Shown piece after piece: positions 56,367-64,000 of a stretch of DNA of 64,000 bases; the stretch's first letter is position 1, and every line of letters starts with the position of its first letter. The notes below the pieces were generated by a model. It saw only the letters and a program-made list of their open reading frames with translations. It did no database searches and was not told the origin of the DNA. Source of the DNA: Ulva prolifera (taxonomy: Eukaryota > Chlorophyta > Ulvophyceae > Ulvales > Ulvaceae); assembly GCA_023078555.1 (NCBI GenBank), contig CM041197.1, positions 833,501 through 897,500 of the forward strand, given 5' to 3'. The position numbers and the translations under genes were made by a program.

Positions 56367-58637
56367 ATGAGCTCCGTCGTCTCCATGGCATATCTGGCTG
56401 TGCTGGCTCTTGCAGCCATGCCAGCCTCCGAGGCACGCCCTCTGGCGCTCGTCTCAGCTGAGCATTCCCTGATGAGCACAGGGCTGCGAACGCTGCTGAC
56501 CCGCAACAATGGTGCTCACCTCCTCTCTTGCTGGTGACTGATCCTCCATGTACCTCAGAACACAGCTGCTGTAGTAGGTACCAGCCGGGTCTGTGCACTG
56601 CCATGGCAGTATCCACGTTGCCAGGATTTCTATCGGTGACATGCCTGCTGTGATGCGTTCCTACCTGAGTGTGCCTGGAGATCGAGTAACATCCTCCACA
56701 GCAGCTTTCTGGGTTTCGATGTTGTTGTCTGATATTCATCGTCATCTGGTTTCAGCATCAGCCGGGCAGCTGGGGTCACGCAGATTCCTGACAGACTGGT
56801 GGGACTGTGAAATCACTGCAGAGCCCCTTAAGCAGTGGGAGCGCACTCTTGCTTACCACCATGTGAATGTAGTCGTATGCTTTCTCCTGCACCACTACAC
56901 CACGGTGCAGTGCCATATTCTCTGCATTGCTTTAACGCGAATGCCGCATGCAGGCAACGAAGGCAATGAGGGCAACGAGGGTAATGAAGGAAATGAGGGT
57001 GACGAAGGCAATGAGGGCAATGAAGGGAACGAAGGTAACGAAGGAAACGAGGGCAGGAACCGTCCCCGTGGCACTAACAATTCCAACGATGGCAATGAGG
57101 GCAATGAAGGCAATGAGGGCAACGAAGGCAACGAGGGCAACGAGGGCAACGAGGGCAGAAGCAAGCCCAAGAGCAACTCTTCAAACGATGGCAACGAGGG
57201 CAACGAGGGCAACGAGGGCAACGAGGGCAACGAGGGCAATGAGGGCAATGAGGGCAACGAGGGCAACGAGGGCAACGAGGGCAGAGGGTGAGTTTTTCCG
57301 TGTACACCTGATGACGAATCTGCGGTCTGCCCTGCTCTGCTTTTGCAACCGCTTGTAGTTGTAAGACAGAATGGTTGTATCTGTGGCATACGTACCGAGC
57401 TGCAGAGGTGGGGTAGGGGATGTGACCAGCCCTCTAGCCCACCTGGTCATTGCGCGTACTACGCGTAGTACTCAGTAGTCACCACAATGACCGACACGAT
57501 GTTCACTGCAGCGTGCCTGCCAATCTTGCGACACCTCAGGCTGATCGTGCATCCAGTACCTGCGTTCCCTGTACCTGTGTCCCCACCCCAGGCTGGTCGT
57601 GTGTCCGGTACCTGTGGCCCCTGCCCTTGCCCCCGCTTTATCTGCTGGGCTTGGCTTCAAATTACTGTCTGATCCAACTATTCAATGTTAACTATAGTTT
57701 CTGAGGCTTCCTGAGTTCTCTACGTTTGCACCCATTTCCCCTGCCATCTTCAGTGGCACTGCCTGAGCGAATCACTCATCCGCTGTGTGCTGTGTCCGAT
57801 GCTGTTCTTGTATATGTGCTGCCCTGACCCCCCCGTTCATCTTCTGTCAGCGAAGGCCTGTATGAGCAAGGTCGGGCTGTGCAGGGCCAACCAGGTGGTG
57901 CAGACCAGCGGCAAGTACAAGGTCTGCATCAAAGGCAACAGCGAAGACTTCGGCCTCGTGGTGCCGCAGAACAGGGAAGGGTACCGTAAGGTTGACGGCA
58001 TCCGCGTGAAAAAGTTACCCAACGGCCAGCTGGAATGCGAGTTCATGGAATGGGCTGGTGGCTTCGATGGCTACTGGTCCGTAGATGCTGGAGACGGTCA
58101 TGAGGACGGCCTGGCTCTGGCCTCCAAACTGGTGTGGCCCGACAGCACTCATGTTGCCGACTGTGGCGGTCGAAAATATCCCGTGTTGATGAAACGGCGA
58201 TCTTCCGTTTTTCTGTCCTGTGTTGTGTTGTGGACTTGAACCAACATCAAGCGGGCTCAGCTGCATGCCAGTGTCCCTTTGGGGCTTCTCACCGGCAGCG
58301 TGTGTGCTGTGGTTGCTGGTGCAATGCTGAGCCCTGTCTTCTCGGGAATCAAGGGGCATATCCATTTTGGCGTGTACTAGCACAGCATATGCCTAACGAA
58401 TGGTCAATGCTGCAGATGCTGAACGACAAGAATGCCGTCATTGGGTACAGCGGTGGCCGCAACAACCCGAAGAACGCATATGTGAACAAGTTCATGCAAG
58501 AGGTGCGAGACAAGGCACGCCCGGTCAACCTCGACTACCCCCGCGATGCGGCGCTGGCTGACGGCGGCAAGCGCATGGAGAACATCAACAAGGCGAGCCG
58601 CGTCTGCACAGCCATCATCACCTCTGCTGGCTGCTAG
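56367..58637 (+). CDS. Probable secreted protein with Asn-Glu-Gly repeats (four exons proposed)
   Basis: Exon 1, 56367-56511: MSSVVSMAYLAVLALAAMPA then SEA, a clear signal peptide, ending in phase 1 at GTGCTC. Exon 2, 56954-57287: after acceptor CATGCAG it completes the Gly codon and encodes about 30 NEG triplets in three blocks split by basic or Ser linkers (NRPRGTNNSND, RSKPKSNSSND), ending at consensus donor GTGAGT. Exon 3, 57851-58131: CIKGNSEDFGLVVPQNREG, GQLECEFMEWAGGFDGYW. Exon 4, 58416-58637: MLNDKNAVIGYSGGRNNPKN to TAG. Phases fit between exons 1-2 and 3-4 but not 2-3, so an exon may be missing between 57.3 and 57.85 kb. Family unknown; a cell-wall or matrix role is possible. Confidence 0.5.
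56954..57287 (+). repeat. 9-bp coding repeat (Asn-Glu-Gly)
   Basis: GGCAACGAG-type units repeated about 30 times. Unit variants are mostly third-base changes (GGC/GGT/GGG/GGA, AAC/AAT, GAG/GAA), so the frame is under selection. Confidence 0.85.
57851..58131 (+). CDS. Exon 3 of the NEG-repeat gene
   Basis: Acceptor CTTCTGTCAG and high GC3 support it; donor GTGTGG at 58132 is in phase 0 with the next exon. Contains three Cys and a Gly/Trp-rich end. Confidence 0.5.
58416..58637 (+). CDS. Exon 4 of the NEG-repeat gene
   Basis: Acceptor CAATGCTGCAG, phase 0; 73 codons then TAG; strong GC3. Lys/Asn/Arg-rich with a C-terminal pair of Cys. Confidence 0.5.
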   Translation: MLNDKNAVIGYSGGRNNPKNAYVNKFMQEVRDKARPVNLDYPRDAALADGGKRMENINKASRVCTAIITSAGC

Positions 58638-58994
58638 TAGGCTTGTGTGTGTGTAGGGCATTCTGATTGCCTGGATGTTTGGTTGTTGTCTCACAGCAAT
58701 CACGTGGGCGAGGCGTGTTGAATGCCTGGGTGCCTGGTTGTCGTCGTGTCGCAGCAAGACCTGCACTGCGCAACGCCCTCATGTTCACCCTCATGGATGG
58801 GAGGCCTGGGGAGGGTAGGGGAGAGGGTCAGGTCCACATCAGGAAAAGCTGGAGTTGCAGCTGTGATGTGTCGGGGGCCTGACCGGTATTTTTGGGTTGT
58901 TCCTCGATGCTTTTCTATGATGCAGCCGTGTTGCTGGTGTGTCCATGTGTGATGGGTGTTGGTGCCGATGTGACGCATCTGCGAGCCGTAGAGG

Positions 58995-59084
58995 CAGTGT
59001 CGGGTCGCCGGGCCAGATTACAAAGAACAACGAGTCTATTTTCTGGATTGTAGTCCCAAAATTCTGCTGGGTGATCCAACACTT
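58995..59084 (+). mobile_element. MITE-C, diverged copy
   Basis: CAGTGTCGGGTCGCCGGGCC at the 5' end and CTGGGTGATCCAACACT at the 3' end. No target duplication was seen. Confidence 0.55.
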
Positions 59085-59575
59085 TGCTGTGAAGAGCCGT
59101 CGTGGGACTGGTCTGTGTCACACCTTTCGAAGGATTTGAGTTAGTGTTTACATATGCTGTTTAGGCCTGCACACACACCCGCGAGAGGCGGTCTGTTCTC
59201 TATGTGCAGCTGTCCTGATGCGCCGATGTGGCAGGTGTGAGAGCTTGTCTAGTGTGGATGGAGCTGAAGCAGAGATATCGTGGCTGTGGCCACATGGCAC
59301 ATTGAGCACACATCTTTTTCTTTGTAACCACTTTCAATCTTCTGCTATTCCGATGATTGGGACACCTGTTGCCACAGCACAACTCAGCCTCTGAGCACGT
59401 ATATGAATGAACAAAGGCTCGCTTAGTCAGCTGCTCCTGTGCAACAGTGCACTTATGTTTCTCCAGACGCAGCCTTGACTGCCTTGACTTATATAACCGC
59501 AGGCACGTCCATGCAACTTGCAATTGATGATGCCATGATCACTGCTCAGTGTCCTGTCTTTCGTTTGAAGTGTGT

Positions 59576-59596
59576 TACAAGGACAAACGCAGCATT
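59576..59596 (-). mobile_element. Family B micro-insertion 1 of a pair
   Basis: TACAAGGACAAACGCAGCAT plus T between GTTTGAAGTGTGT at 59563-59575 and 59597-59609. Confidence 0.82.
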
Positions 59597-59609
59597 GTTT
59601 GAAGTGTGT

Positions 59610-59658
59610 TACAAGGACAAAGGCAGCAAGTCGGGCAGCACCGCGAAAGGAAAGCATC
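59610..59658 (-). mobile_element. Family B micro-insertion 2 of a pair
   Basis: TACAAGGACAAAGGCAGCAA, GTCGGGCAGCACCGCGAAAG and AAAGCATC between GTTTGAAGTGTGT at 59597-59609 and 59659-59671. The same target word therefore occurs three times. Confidence 0.82.
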
Positions 59659-60330
59659 GTTTGAAGTGTGTACCCTGGAGACTGTTGGTGGTACACACAT
59701 GGTGATACTCGTTCATTTGGTGGCATCTCTTTTAGCATACTCCCCGGCAGACAACCACAGCCGTACAACACAGTACAGATGAATGAACGGGGACAAGAAA
59801 ACAAAGCACACGAATCTCTTGCGGCACCCTCAACTTCTGTCACCACTCAGGCCTGTGATCAGCCCTTGCACAACAGCTGGGCGTGACGTTTGCCACGTGG
59901 TCTGTGACCATGGTGCAGCTCGAGTCTATGCTCCACGTTACACGTCGACAAGACGGCCATGTCTACAGACAACACTGATTGCGACAGTGCCTGCAACAGC
60001 GCCTGCAGACCTCCGGCCGCCGCTGCTGTCGGCACAGACATTTCTGCAGTGCCTGCTGATGCACGGAGCAGCACCGGTACCGACAGGTGTCGCGACATGT
60101 CATCAGCGACCACCGCTGCGTGTCGGCGTTACGCGATGCACCTCGTAGCACCGAAACCGTGTCGGTGCCTTGTGGCGCCGTGACGTGGCGTCGTACACGG
60201 CGGCGCATAGGTACTGCACAGCACGCAGAGGCCGTATGCGCGCCTACACGTAAATCAATATGTTATATTGAGAACATGTACAGTACTAGTGCGCCGCCAC
60301 GTGACCCCAACAGCGGTGAAATTAGGGTCC

Positions 60331-61635
60331 TGTTTACGGTGACCACTGTCTCGTGGCGGCTGCCGTCACACCTCGTGCGGTGTGAACCTGGCATGACATG
60401 TCCGTGGTCCCTCCGCCATGGCGTGCACGCGTGGCCACGCTTCGCCGGTGCACCGCGGTGGCGCTGGTACTTGTGGCGGTACGCTTTACAAAGCCTAGAG
60501 CGTTTACGCACGGTATATGATATCGATGTTTATCTCAGATATTGATCAGTGCTGTGTGACATGAACCCTCCTGCGCAGCGGCACGCCGATGTTACTGAGA
60601 ACACACGGCAGGCCTCTCAGCCGGAAACAATCCGCTTGCAAAGGAGATGTCATCCTACAAACTGATCGGATTGTTGTTGAGCCTATATAGTTGCTGTTTT
60701 AGCCAAGGCACTACTCCTTTCCTGTGATGTTGCAGTTGCATGTACTGCCTCGTCCGCGAGGGTGTGTGTCTGTCGCAACACATATCCACTGCAGGTGCCT
60801 ATTTATGAATGTTTGTTGATGGTTCTTTGGCGCTTGCTCGCCGGTCAATAAACTGCTGGGTGCACATGGCAATAACTCCGCAGCTGCGACTAGCTATGCT
60901 GGGCTTTCCAAAAGCTTGCAGCAGCATCACCCGACACATAAAGTGGAGGCCGGCTATTAGTGCCTTACTTTTCACTTCGCCGCGGCGAAGTGAAAAGCGC
61001 GCCGTACAGTAACTGCAGCAGTTTGCATCGCAAGGTAACCGTGAGTAATGCTGCGTGCAGCCATACGTGACAACATTACTCGTCCTTGACACCAGCATTC
61101 TCGTATGACAGTATAAAGCATTATTGCTTCCGTGACTTTGGCGTGTGGTGCTCGCTGATTGCCATGCGCTGAGGCACTTGCAACTGAGACAAATCAACAA
61201 CATAGCATTGCAACTATTCATTAAAAAGAACGACGAGACTACAGTGCACACAAGAAAGCACACGAACACTTTGCTTGGGCGTTTGACTGCCGCCCAGGAG
61301 TGACCGAGCCATCACAGCTCGCGGAGGCAAGTCTCTGGCGCAAGCAGCGTTGTCTTGAGCTTGCCAGCCCTCGCTGGGCGCCGGCAGCATCGCAAGCATT
61401 TCGCGCAAAGCACAGCGCAGCCACTGAGACAATTAATTGCGTCTTGTGGTGCAGCAGGGCGCAATTGTGTGTTTGTTTGAGCTCCTAGGCTGCGCAGTTG
61501 CACATTGTGGAGGTGACTGCGCGCCCGTGCGGTCGACGTCATGCCCAGCTGGCGCAGGTCATCAGCCGGCGCGTGACACTACCACTGCTTTGACATGCAC
61601 ATGCCTGCGTCACAGGACAGTGGTCACCGTAAACA
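60331..61635. repeat. Inverted 20-bp repeats 1.3 kb apart
   Basis: TGTTTACGGTGACCACTGTC at 60331-60350 recurs as its reverse complement at 61616-61635. This could bound a decayed DNA transposon; no transposase motif or target duplication was seen between or outside. Confidence 0.45.
60968..60997. repeat. Perfect 30-bp palindrome
   Basis: CTTTTCACTTCGCCG followed by its exact reverse complement. Confidence 0.9.
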
Positions 61636-62783
61636 GAGTACATGTGCCTGAGGGGGGTCTTTTGGGAATTCCTGGCGAGCCGCACACGAAGCGCCAGGGG
61701 CCTGGCCAGCTCGCGAGCAATTTCTTGTTGTAATATACGTTCTCAACGCGGTGTTCGCCAGCCTCGATCAGCTCTATCATCGGTAGGCTCGTGAAGCGAC
61801 GGTGAATCGTAGCTGGCGAGGCCTTGTAGGGCGCAAGCCGGAGCTAGCCGGTCAAGTTCTAGCTTACTTGTCATATGTCACGAACACATGCTGCTTCGCT
61901 ACAGTGGAGCATCCGATTTTAACCCTCGGCCAGGATTTTGCGGTGCAGTGATGTCCGGCGGAAGGTATGCGACTGCGTCTCACGGCTGGCCAATGCAACT
62001 GTAGTTTTCTGAGTGTCATTAGAAGTGGTTGGTACAGTGGCGTGTACTAAGATCGACGTTCTGCCTGTCCGCTCGGTAGTCGTGGTCACTGTGTTTCTGG
62101 CCTACGGAGCGTGATGCCTGTCGCGCTTGGCGAGTCAAGCAGTACAATCATAATCCAATTAGAAGTAACTTTGCAAGCCTGTGATGTCCATGGCTGCCTG
62201 GCTACGTTCCTTCAGCTCACCGACCCAGCATGGCCCTCTGGCCCAGCAAGTTGGCTAAGCCAGTCGCCTGGCCAGTGTACATTTGTGCAGCTTGAATAAC
62301 AGTTGGTTCCACTGCATGTCGCAGGCAACCTTTGGTGGACTCACTGTGGCTGTGACGTCCCTGCCTGGTATGGGCATGAAGTGTCGTGCACCACAGATGC
62401 CACTGTTCCGTGCCCCCAGGCCCGCCAATGGCTCTTAGTGGACTATTGCGTGCCGCTGCTGTATACATGCAATCGCAGTGAGGAGCTGCGTGTACATTGG
62501 TGGGCCCATGAGACCCATGCTGCGACAGTGTGGGAATTTCGATCTAGAGAATAGAGACATCACTTGCACCAATGTACACCAAACTCCCGTGCGTTTTGAA
62601 TTGAGGTTGACAGAGATTGTACATGCCTTGGAAGGCACAATGGAAATAGTTTTTATTCTCGGCACCTCAGCAGCAGTCAAACGCCAACCTCGGGCAGGGA
62701 ATACAGGCACCTGAACAGGCGCCCATGTCATGCACCGGTGGTGTTTACAGGCTTAATCTTCAGTAGCACCCAAGATGGCAGCA

Positions 62784-64000
62784 CTAACTAAACAGGCTTC
62801 GAGTCGGGGGGCCACAGCTGTGGTAAACACTAGGACCCTGGGACCTTGCGCGTGCGGGTCCTGGAGCCTCGCCTTCTTGTGGCTGGCCATTCTGTACAGC
62901 CGGGGTGGGTAGGGGGCGTTTCTTACCGGTGCGGCTCGACATCCGGACGTCCATGGCAATGTATTTGCTGCTACTGGTGTCGGTCCTACCAAGTTTCATG
63001 CTTGCGAGTGCATTTGCAGCAAGCTCAGTATTGGAGTTTACGGTCAGGTCTGGGCCTGAATCTCTGGCAAACGTTTCATATTTGTCGGCCGAACTGTGAG
63101 CTGCTGCAGCTGCAGGGGCGATAGTGCCTGTAGGGTGTGGTTGTGTTGTGGCCGCTGTAGGAGGGGACTGCTCGACAGCGGTGGTGCGGGCCCCCGCCGC
63201 CACAGATGCGGGAGGGGGCTGCTCGACAGCGGTGGGGGCCGCCTCCGCCGCAACTGCTGGAGGGGGCTGCTCGACAGCGGTGCGCGCCGCCTCCGCCACA
63301 GATGCGGGAGGGGGCTGCTCGACAGCGGTGGGGGCCGCCTCCGCCACAGATGCGGGAGGGGGCTGCTCGACAGCGGTGGGGACCGCCTCCGCCGCAACTG
63401 CTGGAGGGGGCTGCTCGACAGCGGTGCGGGCCGCCTCCGCCACCGATGCTGGAGGGGGCTGCTCGTCAGCGGTGCGCGCCGCCTCCGCCACAGATGCGGG
63501 AGGGGGCTGCTCGACAGCGGTGGGGGCCGCCTCCGCCGCAACTGCTGGAGGGGGCTGCTCGACAGCGGTGCGCGCCGCCTCCGCCACAGATGCTGGAGGG
63601 GGCTGCTCGTCAGCGGTGCGGGCCGCCTCCGCCGCAACTGCTGGAGGGGGCTGCTCGACAGCGGTGCGGGCCGCCTCCGCCACAGATGCTGGAGGGGGCT
63701 GCTCGACAGCGGTGCGGGCCGCCTCCGCCACAGATGCGGGAGGGGGCTGCTCGACAGCGGTGGGGGCCGCCTCCGCCGCAACTGCTGGAGGGGGTTGCTC
63801 GACAGCGGTGCGCGCCGCCTCCGCCACAGATGCTGGAGGGGGCTGCTCGACAGCGGTGCGGGCCGCCTCCGCCACAGATGCGGGAGGGGGCTCCTCGACA
63901 GCGGTGGGGGCCGCCTCCGCCGCAACTGCTGGAGGGGGCTGCTCGACAGCGGTGCGGGCCGCCTCCGCCACCGATGCTGGAGGGGGCTGCTCGTCAGCGG
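62784..64000 (-). CDS. Pro/Ala-rich repeat protein, 3' part (N-terminus outside window)
   Basis: Open from the window edge to a TAG at 62784-62786. The protein consists of about 17 16-residue repeats (AEAARTAVEQPPPASV with AVA or PT variants), then a non-repeat tail of about 135 residues that includes SMKLGRTDTSSSKYIAMDV and SRTGKKRPLP. Changes between units are mostly synonymous in this frame (Pro CCC/CCA, Ala GCG/GCC, Gln CAG/CAA, Ser TCT/TCG), which supports coding. No signal, membrane helix or domain is visible in this part. A structural or wall-associated linker protein is possible; function unknown. Confidence 0.65.
   Translation of the reverse strand, partial: ADEQPPPASVAEAARTAVEQPPPAVAAEAAPTAVEEPPPASVAEAARTAVEQPPPASVAEAARTAVEQPPPAVAAEAAPTAVEQPPPASVAEAARTAVEQPPPASVAEAARTAVEQPPPAVAAEAARTADEQPPPASVAEAARTAVEQPPPAVAAEAAPTAVEQPPPASVAEAARTADEQPPPASVAEAARTAVEQPPPAVAAEAVPTAVEQPPPASVAEAAPTAVEQPPPASVAEAARTAVEQPPPAVAAEAAPTAVEQPPPASVAAGARTTAVEQSPPTAATTQPHPTGTIAPAAAAAHSSADKYETFARDSGPDLTVNSNTELAANALASMKLGRTDTSSSKYIAMDVRMSSRTGKKRPLPTPAVQNGQPQEGEAPGPARARSQGPSVYHSCGPPTRSLFS
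63170..64000 (-). repeat. 48-bp coding minisatellite
   Basis: About 17 units, each containing GGAGGGGGCTGCTCGACAGC on the plus strand, alternating types with GATGCGGGA, GATGCTGGA or ACTGCTGGA. It continues past the window edge. Higher-order alternation suggests multi-unit expansions. Confidence 0.9.

Larger units (their letters stand above)
58638..62783. other. Non-coding stretch between two genes
   Basis: Contains MITE-C (58995), two family B micro-insertions at one site (59576-59658), a 30-bp palindrome (60968) and a 20-bp inverted repeat pair (60331, 61616). No gene is supported. Confidence 0.5.

Noticed and set aside
62905..63099. Plus-strand ORF with a signal-peptide-like start (MYLLLLVSVLPSFMLASAFA)
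   Set aside because: It lies antisense to the Pro/Ala repeat gene, whose minus frame is supported by synonymous variation. No TATA box or donor is evident, so it is probably a chance hydrophobic shadow.

Overview
The window is eukaryotic nuclear DNA. Spliced genes, GT-AG introns of a few hundred bases, long non-coding stretches and many short degenerate retroposons are visible, and there are no operons, Shine-Dalgarno sites or phage modules. Exons are GC-rich at third positions. Donors often read GTGCGC or GTGAGT and acceptors almost always end TGCAG. That style is common in green algae, so a chlorophyte or prasinophyte-type alga is my best guess; the sequence does not prove it.

Genes. (1) At 32-2798 (+) lie the last three exons of an animal-type haem peroxidase that begins before the window. 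(2) At 16154-19280 (+) a paralogue runs for six exons. Every splice phase matches, and the distal Gln-Asp-His, the Arg-x-x-Glu and the proximal His of the haem pocket are all visible. A signal-peptide exon behind a TATA box (12940, ATG 13160) may be its first exon, but the link is unproven. (3) At 55511-55993 (+) is a candidate two-exon small Cys-rich secreted protein behind a TATA box. (4) At 56367-58637 (+) is a probable secreted protein: a signal peptide, an Asn-Glu-Gly repeat, then an unrecognised domain. (5) At 62784-64000 (-) is the 3' part of a gene whose protein carries 16-residue Pro/Ala repeats from a 48-bp minisatellite; base changes between repeat units are mostly synonymous in that frame. 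Weak gene candidates lie near 20.5, 23.7, 32.4, 46.5-47.0 and 47.4-47.9 kb.

The rest, roughly 19.3-46 kb and the gaps between genes, is a graveyard of small mobile elements. Two non-LTR retroposon families dominate. LINE-A has one 1.26-kb copy at 40369-41630 that keeps an open reverse-transcriptase C-terminal frame and shows that more than a dozen dispersed tails ending TTTTGTAA are its 5'-truncated copies. Family B ends TTTGTCCTTGTAAC. It has inserted many times with target duplications of about 10-29 bp, some insertions being only 7-35 bp long. Two families of miniature inverted-repeat elements are also present: MITE-C (about 100 bp, 8-bp duplications, hAT-like) and MITE-D (palindromic, 5-bp duplications, including a perfect 102-bp palindrome at 42785). 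Nested insertions give a relative order of events.

The main novelty is therefore mechanistic: ultra-short target-primed insertions that leave a target duplication and little else, and a retroposon inserted 20 bp upstream of a peroxidase splice acceptor.
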